From an uncultured Victivallales bacterium (GTDB lineage: Bacteria > Verrucomicrobiota > Lentisphaeria > Oligosphaerales > JAFGRS01), in assembly GCA_903837355.1 (NCBI GenBank), contig CAILUI010000060.1, positions 26,304 to 90,303 on the forward strand: a DNA stretch of 64,000 bases. The letters are read 5' to 3'. Positions 34,701-44,188 of the stretch are shown piece by piece (the stretch's first letter is position 1; each line of letters opens with the position of its first letter). The notes under the pieces are model-generated. The model searched no databases. It had not been told where the DNA came from and saw only the letters and a list, made by a program, of their open reading frames with translations. The translations under genes were made by a program, and so were the position numbers.

Positions 34701-37322
34701 GGCGAGTCGTGCATCAACGGTCCGTTCGGCTACTTCGGGACCTGGCAGGGCCGCCCGGTCCTGGGGCCGGGTGGCCCGGGGTTCTACTACGACGACCAGT
34801 CCGGTACACTGCGGCGGTTGGCGGAGGCGTTTGACTCGGATCTGCCCGAAGGCCTACGCTCCGGCTTCCCCTGGCGCCGGCCGGATGGCGTGGTCGAAGA
34901 CTACGACGATACCACCCACCGGCACCGCACCGCCGGCGTCCGCTTCGCGGCGGGCCGCTGGACGCTGGCCAGGCTGCCCGACGGCGGGGCGGTCCTGGCG
35001 GGGCGCCGGGACCGCTGCCCGCGCTACGAGTACCCCGGCGAAGACCAGCCAGAGCCCTACGAAACCTGGGATGACGAGGGCGGGCTGTACCTGCTCTCGC
35101 CGCAGAACCAGGCGCGCCGCGCCTCGGCCGCCATCACCCCCGACTCGTTGCCGGGGGACATGGTCGCCGCCCTCGTCGCCGCGGCCGACGGACAAACCTG
35201 GGTCTGCACCAACCGCGGCGTGGCGGTCCTCGACCGGGAGGACCGGGTGCTGACGTGGTTGACCCGGGCTGACGGCTTGTGCGCCAACCGGGTGGTCGGC
35301 GGGGTGCTGGTCGACGGGCGGATGTACCTGGCCACCGGCTGGGACGACCACGGCGGCGGGCTGGCGGTGTATGACCCCAGGACGGCGGTGCTGTCCGCGC
35401 TGACGGCCGCCGACGGCCTGGCCACCAACAACCTGGCAGGGGTCGAGGCGCACGACGGCAGACTGGCGGTGACCTATGCGGTCGAGTACATGCGGTCCGG
35501 CGACGGTAAATACCGGCTCCATCCGCCTGGCGAGTTCAGCCCGGCAACCGGCGTGGTCCGCGGCGGCGGCGAGCCGCTGTACCTGGAGCAACGCGACGCC
35601 CAAGCCTTGATGGCCAAGGAACAGGACCATCGCCGGCCGATGCCGGGCCTCGGCGGCTTCGTCCTGGGCGAGGCCAGGCACGGCGACCGCACCCTCCTCT
35701 TCGGCACGCGGGGACTGCTCGTCCTGCGTCCGGGGGCGGCGGCACCGGCGCTGGCGGTGCAGGAACTCCCGGTCGAACTGAGGCTCGGCGCCGGGTCTGC
35801 TGACAAGGCGGATCTCGAGCAGACCGTGGCCGCAGCGGCCAAAGCGGTCGCGACGCTCGACCCGCCCCGACCCGAGACCCTGGCCCAGGCACTGGCGCAT
35901 CCCAACCCCTACTTCCGCGCCGAAGTCCTCGCGTCGCTGCTCAACCGCCTGCCTGACCTGCCGGCTCTTGTCCCGACACTGATCACCCAGTTGGCTGACC
36001 CGAACCTGCGGGTCCGGAGCACCGCCCTGTACCTGCTCACTCGGGTGGATGGCGACGGCGGCATCGTGGCGGCGCTGCAGAAGCTGCTGGCTGACCCAGA
36101 CCGCACCATCCGGGCCGTGGCCACGATCGATCTGTGCCGGCGCGGCCAGGTGCCGGACATGGCGCCGTTGCGGGACGCCTTCGCCGCGGCTGATCGACCT
36201 GGCAACTTCGCCTTCGGCGCCACCTCGTCCATCGGAGTCCCGGCCGATCGCGAGGTGCTGTACGCGGCGCTGGCGCCGCATGCCACCGCGGCCCTGTTTG
36301 CGCTGTTCCTGGAGGTCCCGCTCGCGACCGACGACGATGAACCGCGGCAGAAGATCCTGGCGGACTTGGGCCATGCCCTGCTGCGGCACCCGGATGCCGC
36401 CGGGATCCTGTTGCGGGCCTACGACCTCGAGTCGGAAGCCGCGAACCAGGTCCGCTTTGCCCAGGCGGTGTTCAAGGCGGCCGGCCCGGCGCTGTTACCG
36501 GTCCTGCACGAGGCCCTGGCCAGCCCTGACCGCGTGCTGCGCTCGAATGCGGCCCGTGCCTGCGGCGCCATCGCCGACCCGGCCTCGGGGCCGCTGCTGC
36601 TCAAGGCCCTGGATCTGGAAAGCGGCCTGTCCCGCGCCTCCATCGTCTGGGCCTTGGGCGAGCTCAAGTACCGTGACGCGCTGCCGCGTCTGGCGGAGCT
36701 GTACGCCGACGCGGTAACCGACGAGTCGCGCCGCCGCGGATCGGGATTCCTGGTCGCCCAGAACGGCGCCGCGACCCAGGCGCAGTACCAGACCCTCAGC
36801 CAGGTGGACGCGCTGGCCGAGGACTGGGATGAGCTCAAGCAGGCGCTCCTGCCCAGCCCGGTCGAACCGCGCCAGAACGACGAACTGCTGGAACCCCGCC
36901 ACATCCTGGAGGCGATCCGCCAGATTGGCGCGGCGTCCGCCCAGCCCTTCTACCGCTCCCTGGCCGGCGGCAAGGACGACGGCAGCCGGGCCGAGGCTGC
37001 CGCCGGTCTGGCGGCCGCAACGGGAGCCGAAAGGGCCGCCAGCGTGCCCGTCCTGCGCAATCTCCTGGCCGACCCCAACGACGCGGTGCGCCTCCGGGCC
37101 GCTGTGAGCCTGCTGCGCCTGGACGAAGAGCCGGGGCCGGCGGCAGTGTGCGAATGGCTCACCTCCGGAGACCGCTGGAAGAGGCAGCGAGCCGTGAACG
37201 AGATGCGCCTGGCTGGCGCCAAGGCCAAGCCGAGGTCGGTGCGCGCCGCCATCGCGGCCATCGCCGCGGATGCACAGGAACCCGAGGGCACGCGCCAGGC
37301 CGCCGCGGCGCTGCTGGAGTGA
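31758..37322 (+). CDS. 1854-aa protein: TPR-like N-terminal part, propeller-like centre, HEAT-like C-terminus
   Basis: DLLLALGRRDDALACYRAAV (TPR-like); DGGMLWMGTRRNIQRLDPASGTL and DGQTWVCTNRGVAVLDREDRVLTWLTRADGL (propeller-like); NPYFRAEVLASLLNRL…LADPNLRVRSTALYLL (HEAT-like). Confidence 0.65.
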   Translation: MNATTEERGSLRARGRRLLWLTGLWSVLAFTQVPAPAPDPLAEARRLEAAKQPVEAFLLTLTVPGAEHLAVRLARPNPEPFLPALRERAADLPPARTKLLEGDLLLALGRRDDALACYRAAVVHATTARAAKTGPLEFYVVEPPARHDNGAFDAGRLALPFTCGPGSHRDNWLLRRFIALEAWPDAATEFARLWTFHQARSRPYTVSRPEAAAAQGNLALFQVTPSGFSGLGLEFALDYAFFLKKQGTLDRALALLSEPLAVMDMDRNPDLALEQFTPVPADGQAAIAPELPGPFAPNGPYTPWDSRPGTSRKEYIRLVYGEFKTAGREGTLIRTLEGQISAGHNAARRVLARVRMHQGQTDAALVLELAYVQAGGFDLLSTALRRGLAFEDARKLAEAAAEYERALTLPFLPRLALPDADEEQLQARGMAQIAQPSLAPWSMPGTPAGQAQFQADLIARLRRLYGALNLPDKALALALQLYEVNPLLLDDAAAVEQTAAQFKAVGREADFVAWARPQAPALASPLARANLLWLAGDGAGAAKALAETNRDGGSGVDYRWKERFREAGKERLRLLLQAMLDANPKDAQTRLELLDLDGRVDSPAAIPDLEALLESEALPAFQHGKGDSNRTQFRDYHSLAYHLLRLYEKQGQTDKLLALGLRVATGAKPFCDLRKLNDSPQFEYRNENALPEDVNNILAVTLQHADEPTLAALDQAFAGLPDLPAARQLARRRAGGWAATGARPIGWANLPAGVEAALAGNENVLSLALGREHIFAGMPWGVAVYTPDGTPVTRIALAEAALCLATQDDVLWVGTPVGLLRVTVGPWDVASLALDQDLPPRERTPDMKAVNNGVWTLARDGGMLWMGTRRNIQRLDPASGTLWVYGPEDLDTGGQRADWTRFIIEPERVWAEGQAGVRRYDRASDTWQAVVHGEQPVHLVALADGRLWGHVWLNDKLRDRPCLIDRQTLAVTPVLFDPSVQGESCINGPFGYFGTWQGRPVLGPGGPGFYYDDQSGTLRRLAEAFDSDLPEGLRSGFPWRRPDGVVEDYDDTTHRHRTAGVRFAAGRWTLARLPDGGAVLAGRRDRCPRYEYPGEDQPEPYETWDDEGGLYLLSPQNQARRASAAITPDSLPGDMVAALVAAADGQTWVCTNRGVAVLDREDRVLTWLTRADGLCANRVVGGVLVDGRMYLATGWDDHGGGLAVYDPRTAVLSALTAADGLATNNLAGVEAHDGRLAVTYAVEYMRSGDGKYRLHPPGEFSPATGVVRGGGEPLYLEQRDAQALMAKEQDHRRPMPGLGGFVLGEARHGDRTLLFGTRGLLVLRPGAAAPALAVQELPVELRLGAGSADKADLEQTVAAAAKAVATLDPPRPETLAQALAHPNPYFRAEVLASLLNRLPDLPALVPTLITQLADPNLRVRSTALYLLTRVDGDGGIVAALQKLLADPDRTIRAVATIDLCRRGQVPDMAPLRDAFAAADRPGNFAFGATSSIGVPADREVLYAALAPHATAALFALFLEVPLATDDDEPRQKILADLGHALLRHPDAAGILLRAYDLESEAANQVRFAQAVFKAAGPALLPVLHEALASPDRVLRSNAARACGAIADPASGPLLLKALDLESGLSRASIVWALGELKYRDALPRLAELYADAVTDESRRRGSGFLVAQNGAATQAQYQTLSQVDALAEDWDELKQALLPSPVEPRQNDELLEPRHILEAIRQIGAASAQPFYRSLAGGKDDGSRAEAAAGLAAATGAERAASVPVLRNLLADPNDAVRLRAAVSLLRLDEEPGPAAVCEWLTSGDRWKRQRAVNEMRLAGAKAKPRSVRAAIAAIAADAQEPEGTRQAAAALLE

Positions 37323-37332
37323 CAAGCGTTCC

Positions 37333-39525
37333 ATGACCGTTCGCAGCATCATCATGGGGGCACTGGCTGGGCTGGTCATCTGCGCCGCCTGCTTCTTCAA
37401 CGACTTCGTCATCAAGCAGCGGATGCTGATTCCGCACCAGATGCCAGCCGTGCTCTACGGGAGCCTGATCCTGGGCGTCCTGGGGGCGATGCTGGCAGGC
37501 CGTTGGGCAGGTCGGCGCTGGGCGCTATCCGGGGCAGAGTGGGCCGTGATCGCCGGCCTGGGCCTGGTGGCCTGCGGCATCCCGGGCTGGGGGCTGGTCC
37601 AGGACCTGGTGCCGACCGCGATCATGACGCACCACTACGCCCGGCTGCAGCCCAGTTGGCGCAGCGCGGACGTCGACGTGGTGCAGGCCGTGCCCGCGCC
37701 GATGCTGGTGGACCTCAACGGCGATGACGGCACGATCCTCGACGGCTACGTGCGCGGCCTGGGCGAAGGCAGCCAGCGCGTCCGGGTGACGGCCGTGCCC
37801 TGGCGCGCCTGGGCCGGGTTGCTGCGCTTCTGGCTGCCGTACGTCATGGCCCTGACCGTCGCGGTGCTGGGCCTGGCGCTGGTCCTGCACCAGCAATGGG
37901 CGCACCACGAGGCCCTGCCGTACCCGATCTCGGTGTTCGCCCAGGCGCTGCTGCCGGGCGAGGATGGCCGCGCCGCACCGGTGTTCCGCAACCGCCTCTT
38001 CCAGCTCGGGGCGTTGTTTGTCTTCCTGGTGGAAATGAACAACTACCTGGTGCAGTGGTTTCCCGATGCCCTGATCCCGGTCCAACTCAACCTGGACCTG
38101 AAGCCGGCCTACCCGTTCCTGCCGTTCCTGAACGGGCCAGGCTTCGCGTACGAACTTTCCTTTGCAGTACTGGGTCTGGCCTACTTTCTGCGCACCAGCG
38201 TGGCCCTCTCCGTGGGCATCGTGCCGTACCTCTACACCGGTGTGGCCCTGCTCCTGGCTGACTACGGCGTGTCGCTCAGCGGCGGGGCGCACCTGGGAGC
38301 CAACTACAACACCTTCCTCTTTGCCGGCGGCTACGCGGGGGTCCTGCTGCTGATGCTCTATACCGGCCGGCACTACTACGGGAACGCCCTCCGGCTCGGG
38401 TTCTTCTTCCCGGTCGCCGGCGAAACCCCGAGCCGAGCGCGGCGCGCCGGGCGGGCGGCGGCCGGCGCCGGCCTAGCCTTCGTGGGGTTGCACTATGTCA
38501 CCGGCGCGAGTTGGCCGGCGTCACTGGCCGGGGCGGGGTGCCTGTTCGCGGTCCACTACGCCGGGGCCGGGAGGTTCCCGGCGACGGCCACCCTCGGCGC
38601 GGGGGCGGCCTGGGGTGTACGCGTCTTCGCTGTCGGCATGCTGGTGTTTCTGGCGATGCTGGTCTCGGTCGGGCTCGAGTGGCCCTTCGCCGTGGCCTTC
38701 GCCGCGATCACGGTGACCACGTTCGTCGTGGTCAGTCGGGTGGTGGCCGAGACTGGCGCTTTCCACTTCGGGACCTTCTTCCTGCCGGGGCCGCTGCTGA
38801 TGGGGTTCCTGGGGGCGACCGCGGTGGGCCCGCGGGCGCTGCTGATCATGTCCTTGGCCAGCAGTGCGATCCTGCTGGCCCCGGGCTGGGCGCCGATGCC
38901 GTTCATGGCGCAGGCGCTGAAACTGGTCGACATGGCCAAGGTCAGCGTGCTGGGCACAGCCCGCAGCGCACTGTTCCTGGTGCTGATACTCATCCCGGTG
39001 GCGGTGGCTTGTACGCTCTACTGGTCCTACGATCGCGGCGCCCCTTTGAGCAACTGGCCGGTGGCGGCCAACGAGTACCCGGGCCGCGACTTCGTCACCA
39101 ACACGCAGCGGCTGGAGGGCCAAGGCGCCGGCGAACTGGCCGGGACCCTGCAGGGCTGGGCCCGCCTGCAGCACCTGCAGCCGGACGGACCCCGGGTGCT
39201 GGCCTTCTTCATCATGGCCGGCCTGGCGCTGCTCTGCGGCGGCTGCAGCCTGCGGCTGACCTGGTGGCCACTGCATCCCGTCATGTTCCTCTTCCTGGGG
39301 AGTTTCCACGGTCAGTGGATCTCGGTCTCCCTGCTGCTGGGTTGCCTGCTCAAGATCGGGACCATCCGCTACGGCGGCGTCAGTCTCTACAACCGCTTCA
39401 AGCCCTTGATGATCGGTCTGGTGGCCGGGGCCGTGGTGGCCGCGACCGTGCCGATGGTCGTCGGCGCCGTCTTCTACTTCGCCAGCGGGCAGCCACCGGT
39501 CTCGATGCGCTGGTCGGTGTGGTGA
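37333..39525 (+). CDS. Polytopic membrane protein, DUF6785/OPT-like
   Basis: Numerous hydrophobic segments (about a dozen or more); MTVRSIIMGALAGLVICAACFFNDFVIKQ…; ATG 37333. Confidence 0.65.
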   Translation: MTVRSIIMGALAGLVICAACFFNDFVIKQRMLIPHQMPAVLYGSLILGVLGAMLAGRWAGRRWALSGAEWAVIAGLGLVACGIPGWGLVQDLVPTAIMTHHYARLQPSWRSADVDVVQAVPAPMLVDLNGDDGTILDGYVRGLGEGSQRVRVTAVPWRAWAGLLRFWLPYVMALTVAVLGLALVLHQQWAHHEALPYPISVFAQALLPGEDGRAAPVFRNRLFQLGALFVFLVEMNNYLVQWFPDALIPVQLNLDLKPAYPFLPFLNGPGFAYELSFAVLGLAYFLRTSVALSVGIVPYLYTGVALLLADYGVSLSGGAHLGANYNTFLFAGGYAGVLLLMLYTGRHYYGNALRLGFFFPVAGETPSRARRAGRAAAGAGLAFVGLHYVTGASWPASLAGAGCLFAVHYAGAGRFPATATLGAGAAWGVRVFAVGMLVFLAMLVSVGLEWPFAVAFAAITVTTFVVVSRVVAETGAFHFGTFFLPGPLLMGFLGATAVGPRALLIMSLASSAILLAPGWAPMPFMAQALKLVDMAKVSVLGTARSALFLVLILIPVAVACTLYWSYDRGAPLSNWPVAANEYPGRDFVTNTQRLEGQGAGELAGTLQGWARLQHLQPDGPRVLAFFIMAGLALLCGGCSLRLTWWPLHPVMFLFLGSFHGQWISVSLLLGCLLKIGTIRYGGVSLYNRFKPLMIGLVAGAVVAATVPMVVGAVFYFASGQPPVSMRWSVW

Positions 39526-39578
39526 GGGACATGCGGGGCCACGCCCGTCCCATGGAAGAGCCAGAGGCTGTAGCGGTC

Positions 39579-39679
39579 TAGGCTGTAGACTATTAGGTTA
39601 CGTCATCGAACCCAGATCCGGAAACGGCGAATGCGCCGAGGTAAGACCTAACAGCCTACAGCCTAAGTACCTAACAGCC
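39579..39679. repeat. Intergenic inverted repeat (TAGGCTGTAG family)
   Basis: Left arm TAGGCTGTAGACTATTAGGTTAC (39579-39601); right arm (39641-39665) reverse-complements to TAGGCTGTAGGCTGTTAGGTCTTAC; extra CCTAACAGCC at 39670-39679. Confidence 0.85.
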
Positions 39680-42439
39680 TTGGCGTCCTGTGGGACGCCT
39701 GTGATTCGGGACGTTGGATCCAGAGGCGGGAACATGCAGTCGCGGGAAACAGCCGATCCGGTCGAGCCGACGCCGGTACGCGAGCTGACGGCGGTAATCC
39801 TCCCCGAGGCTGAGATCGCCCTCGAGTGGGCGCCGGCAGCCGCGGAAGTGCCAGCCGAGACCACGGCGCTTTACGAACAGCTCTTCGCCGAGTACCGGCA
39901 AGGCGATGGCTGGCTGGTCCGCCTGGCCTTCCATCGGGGCGGCCTGCCGATGTCGCTGTCCCTGGCCTTCTGGCAGGGCTTGGCCAGGCGGTTTGCCGAG
40001 CGTGTTCGGCGCACCGAGGAACTCGAGCAGCGCCGGGCCGCCGTGCGCCCCGAGATCACGGCCGACGACATGACGGCGGTCCTGGCGGCCGCGCCCCTGA
40101 TGGCGGGCGCCGAGTACCTCAGTGCAGACCTCGTCAGCGCGGTCTGGGCGCGGCTGCAGGAGGCGTTTGCACGGGGGCTGGCCAGCACTGCCGGCAGCGT
40201 GGCCGACTACCTGCGCCAGTTCGATCCTGAGTTGCACCTGCCCGGCCGGGTCTACTTCCATCTGGTCGAGAACCGTTCCGGGACAGCCCCCTTCGCCTTC
40301 CTGGCGACCTACTCGACCCGAATCGACCAAGCTGGCAAGGCCAGGCACCTGCCACTGAAACATGCACTGCAGGAGTTTGCCGGAGATCAGAAGCGCCTAC
40401 TGCAGTTGCTGGCGACGGTCCATGCGGCGGGCCGGCGTAGTCCCTTGGTCGCCCGACTGCTCGATTCCGGCGAGCTCTTTCATCCTCTGGCATGGAGTCC
40501 GGCTGAGGCGCACACCTTCCTGAAAGAGGTGCCGCTCTACGAAGAGGAGGGGGTGCTCTGTCGCATCCCAAACTGGTGGCGGGCCAAGGCCGCGGCCGTA
40601 CGCGTCCGGGTGCGGGCGGGCGAGCAGCCTCCCGCCGGCCTCGGGCGCGAGGCGCTGCTGGCGTTCGACGTCGACCTGGCGCTGGACGGAGAGCCGGTCT
40701 CGGCGGCTGAGGTGGCGGCGCTGCAGGGGGCCACCGAGGGTCTGACCCTGATCAAAGGTAAGTGGGTCAGTGTCGACCCCGAGACGCTGCGGCGGACGCT
40801 GGCGGAGTACGAGCGCGTGCGCCTTCTGCTCGAGGAGGGGCTGTCCCTGCGCGACGCGCTGCGGCTGGCGCTCGAGCCAAGCCGACTGGGCGACGGCACC
40901 GACGCCGACGCGGCCCCCGAGATCACCCAGGGCGAGTGGCTGCAGGAGGTCAGCGCGCGCTTGCGTGCCCCGGCCCGGCTGGAGGCCGTAGCCCCCGGGG
41001 CTGGCTTCGTGGCGACGTTGCGGCCCTACCAGCAGCACGGCCTCAACTGGCTGTGGTTCCTGCATACTCTGGGCCTGGGCGGCTGCCTGGCCGATGACAT
41101 GGGGTTGGGCAAGACGGTGCAGGTTCTCGCCTTCCTCTCGCGGCTGCGCCAGGAGGCGCGGCCAGCGCCGAGCCTGCTGGTACTGCCGGCGTCGCTACTG
41201 GGCAACTGGAAGCGCGAGATCGGCCGCTTCCTGCCCGCCCTGCGTGTCTACGACGCACACCCGAGCCTGTGTGCCGAGGGCAAGGTCACCGCCCTCGACG
41301 TCGCGACCATGGGCCAATGGGACCTGGTGCTGACCAGCTACGCGCTGGTGCCGCGCTGGGCCTGGCTGCGCGAGCTACCGTGGGACTATGTCATCCTGGA
41401 CGAGGCGCAGGCCATCAAGAACCCAGGCACGGCGCAGACGCGCGCCGTGAAGGCTCTGCCGGCCTGGAACCGACTGGTCCTGACCGGCACCCCGGTGGAG
41501 AACCAGCTTGTCGACCTGTGGTCGCTGTTCGACTTCCTCAACCGTGGCCTGCTTGGTTCCGCCCAGGAGTTCAAGCGCTTCAGCAAGGGCCTGACCGTCG
41601 ACCCGGCGGGTTACGCCCCGCTCCGGCAGGTGATCTCGCCCTTCCTGCTGCGCCGCCTGAAGACCGACAAGAGCATCATCGCCGATCTGCCGGAGAAGGT
41701 CGAGGTAACGGCCTATGCAGAATTGTCGCGACGACAGGCCTTGCTCTACGACCGGGTGGTCACCGAACTGCGCGAGCAACTCGACAGCGCCGCCGGAATG
41801 CAGCGCCGTGGCCTGGTCCTGGCGGCGCTGCTGAAGTTCAAGCAGATCTGCAACCACCCGGACCAGTACCTGGGTCAGCAGGGCTATGCCGAAGCCGAGA
41901 GCGGCAAGTTCGCCCGGCTGCGGGAGATCGCCGAGGTAGTGCTCGAGAAGCGCGAACGCATGCTGGTGTTCACCCAGTTCCGCGAACTTACCGAGGGGCT
42001 GCACGCCTTCCTGGGGACGGTGTTTGGACGGCCGGGGTTGGTGCTGCACGGCGGCACGCCGGCACGGCAACGGACTGAGCTGGTGGAGCAGTTCCAGGGC
42101 CGCGACTACGTGCCCTACATGGTCCTTTCGCTGAAGGCCGGCGGCGTAGGGCTGAACCTGACGCGGGCCAACCACGTGGTCCACTTTGACCGCTGGTGGA
42201 ACCCCGCCGTGGAGAGCCAGGCCACCGACCGCGCCTTCCGCATCGGCCAGCAGAAGGATGTGCTGGTCCACCGCTTCGTCACCCGCGGTACCCTCGAAGA
42301 GCGCATTGCGGCAATGCTCGAGGAGAAGCGCGGCCTGGCCGAACGCGCCATGGGTGGCGCCGGCGAAGGCTGGATCACGGAGATGGACAACGAGCAACTG
42401 CTGCAGCTCGTCTCACTGGGTCAATACGTGGTTCCCTAG
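39680..42439 (+). CDS. SNF2/SWI2-family DEAD/DEAH helicase
   Basis: LADDMGLGKTVQVLAFLSRL, DEAQAIKNPGTAQTRAV, TGTPVENQLVDLWSLFDFLN, HFDRWWNPAVESQATDRAFRIGQ; start may be 39734. Confidence 0.93.
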   Translation: MASCGTPVIRDVGSRGGNMQSRETADPVEPTPVRELTAVILPEAEIALEWAPAAAEVPAETTALYEQLFAEYRQGDGWLVRLAFHRGGLPMSLSLAFWQGLARRFAERVRRTEELEQRRAAVRPEITADDMTAVLAAAPLMAGAEYLSADLVSAVWARLQEAFARGLASTAGSVADYLRQFDPELHLPGRVYFHLVENRSGTAPFAFLATYSTRIDQAGKARHLPLKHALQEFAGDQKRLLQLLATVHAAGRRSPLVARLLDSGELFHPLAWSPAEAHTFLKEVPLYEEEGVLCRIPNWWRAKAAAVRVRVRAGEQPPAGLGREALLAFDVDLALDGEPVSAAEVAALQGATEGLTLIKGKWVSVDPETLRRTLAEYERVRLLLEEGLSLRDALRLALEPSRLGDGTDADAAPEITQGEWLQEVSARLRAPARLEAVAPGAGFVATLRPYQQHGLNWLWFLHTLGLGGCLADDMGLGKTVQVLAFLSRLRQEARPAPSLLVLPASLLGNWKREIGRFLPALRVYDAHPSLCAEGKVTALDVATMGQWDLVLTSYALVPRWAWLRELPWDYVILDEAQAIKNPGTAQTRAVKALPAWNRLVLTGTPVENQLVDLWSLFDFLNRGLLGSAQEFKRFSKGLTVDPAGYAPLRQVISPFLLRRLKTDKSIIADLPEKVEVTAYAELSRRQALLYDRVVTELREQLDSAAGMQRRGLVLAALLKFKQICNHPDQYLGQQGYAEAESGKFARLREIAEVVLEKRERMLVFTQFRELTEGLHAFLGTVFGRPGLVLHGGTPARQRTELVEQFQGRDYVPYMVLSLKAGGVGLNLTRANHVVHFDRWWNPAVESQATDRAFRIGQQKDVLVHRFVTRGTLEERIAAMLEEKRGLAERAMGGAGEGWITEMDNEQLLQLVSLGQYVVP

Positions 42440-42516
42440 CCTCGGAGACCCGGTGGTGGAGAAAACTGTCTGGATGCACGTATGGCCACCCGTCACCCGC
42501 TTGGAGCCACCCGAAG

Positions 42517-42717
42517 CTGGGCCGTTACGCGGCCCCGAAGTACGGCACACTCTGGCGGACGGTTAGCGGCATCGACGCAGAGCCGTTCGAGCAGACCGTC
42601 AACCAGTGGTTCCATGACGAGAAGCGCCTGCCGACGGCGCCGGCGCTCGACGGGGAGGTGCTGTGGGGCACCCTGCTGGGGCCCCCCCCGCGTTGCATTC
42701 CGCCTGCCACCGTCTAG
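42517..42717 (+). pseudogene. Transposase fragment, ISAs1-like N-terminal region
   Basis: LGRYAAPKYGTLWRTVSGIDAEPFEQTVNQWFHDEKRLPTAPALDGEVLWGTLLG with no downstream catalytic domain. Confidence 0.5.
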
Positions 42718-42754
42718 TTTGCCCAGGTCTTCCCGGCCCACAGGAGTCCGTCAG

Positions 42755-44170
42755 ATGCAGCTCTGTGCCCAGGCCCTGGCCTTCGCTCCGCCGGCCCTTG
42801 CCAGCCTCGCACTCTCTCTGGTGGCCGCGCCACCCTTGGCCGCAGCTACGGAGCCCTGTCGCATCGAGGTCGTTGAGAAGGGCAGCGGCTGGCCCGTACC
42901 CCTCGTTGAACTGCGGACTACACACCAGGTCCGCCTGGTCTCCGACAACGCCGGCCTCATCGCCTTCGATCTGCCCGAGTTGATGATGCGCGAGACCTGG
43001 TTCGACGTGATCGGTCACGGCTACGAGGTGCCGCCGGATGGCTTCGGCTACCGCGGGGTACGTCTGACCCCGCGGCCCGGGGCAACCCTGCGCCTGGAGG
43101 TCACCCGCACCTGCGTGGCCCGGCGCCTGGGCCGCCTCACCGGGGCTGGACTCTTTGCGGAGAGCCAACGCCTCGGCCAGAACCTCGACTGGCGCGAGTC
43201 CGGAATCGTGGGCTGCGACAGCGTACAGACTGCCGTCTATCGCGGCCGCCTGTTCTGGCTCTGGGGCGATACCTCCCTGGCCTCCTATCCGCTCGGCATC
43301 TTCCACGCCACCGCCGCCACCACGGCGATCCAGCCCCTCGCCGCCTGGGAACCGCCGCTGCGCCTGCCGCTCGACTACATCAGCGACGACCAGGGCCAGC
43401 CGCGGGCCGTGGCGCGCATGGCGGGCGATGGCCCGACCTGGCTGACAGGTTGCGTCGCCCTGCCCGACCAGGCGGGCGTGGCGCGCCTGGTCGGCGCCTA
43501 TGTCAAGATCCGCCCGCCCCTGGAAGCCTACCAGTGGGGACTGTGCGTCTGGAACGACGCCACGGCCGCGTTTGAGCCACTGCGGCTGGTCTGGACACAG
43601 TCCGCTGCGGCACCCAAACCGCCCGCCCTGCCGGAGGGACACGCGCTGCTCTGGACCGACGACCAGGGCAGAGCCTGGGTCCTCTTCGGCAACCCGCTGC
43701 CGACGCTGCGTTGCCCAGCCACCTTCGAGGCCTGGCAGGACGCGGCGCAATGGGAGGTGCTGACCCCGCCGGCAACCCTCGCCGCCGCCGGCGATGGCAA
43801 GCCGGTGAAACCGCACAGCGGTTCCTGCGCCTGGAACCCCTGGCGCCAACGCTGGGTCACGGTCTTCATGGAGGCGTTCGGCAAGCCCGCCGCCTTCGGT
43901 GAGCTGTGGTATGCCGAGGCCGCAGCGCCCACCGGGCCGTGGGGACCGGCCGTCAAGATCCTCTCCCACGACAACTACACCTTCTACAACCCGCGCCTGC
44001 ATCCGGAGTTCAGCGACGCGGACTCGCCGGTCCTGCTGTTCGAGGGCACCTACACCCAGCAGTTCGCTGACCGGCCACCGCCGACCCCGCGTTACGAGTA
44101 CAACCAGATCCTGTATCGGCTCAACCTCGACGATCCGGCGCTGGCCGCGGCGCGCGGACCGCAGCCATAG
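42755..44170 (+). CDS. Secreted hypothetical protein, propeller-glycosidase-like
   Basis: Signal peptide from ATG 42755; SD-like CAGGAG about 9 nt upstream; GGATGAGLFAESQRLG…, HDNYTFYNPRLHPEF. Confidence 0.6.
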   Translation: MQLCAQALAFAPPALASLALSLVAAPPLAAATEPCRIEVVEKGSGWPVPLVELRTTHQVRLVSDNAGLIAFDLPELMMRETWFDVIGHGYEVPPDGFGYRGVRLTPRPGATLRLEVTRTCVARRLGRLTGAGLFAESQRLGQNLDWRESGIVGCDSVQTAVYRGRLFWLWGDTSLASYPLGIFHATAATTAIQPLAAWEPPLRLPLDYISDDQGQPRAVARMAGDGPTWLTGCVALPDQAGVARLVGAYVKIRPPLEAYQWGLCVWNDATAAFEPLRLVWTQSAAAPKPPALPEGHALLWTDDQGRAWVLFGNPLPTLRCPATFEAWQDAAQWEVLTPPATLAAAGDGKPVKPHSGSCAWNPWRQRWVTVFMEAFGKPAAFGELWYAEAAAPTGPWGPAVKILSHDNYTFYNPRLHPEFSDADSPVLLFEGTYTQQFADRPPPTPRYEYNQILYRLNLDDPALAAARGPQP

Positions 44171-44188
44171 GGCCTACGGCGGCTCGCG

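Noticed and set aside
34854-36389. 511-aa minus-strand ORF
   Set aside because: Antisense to the 1854-aa protein; no domain features
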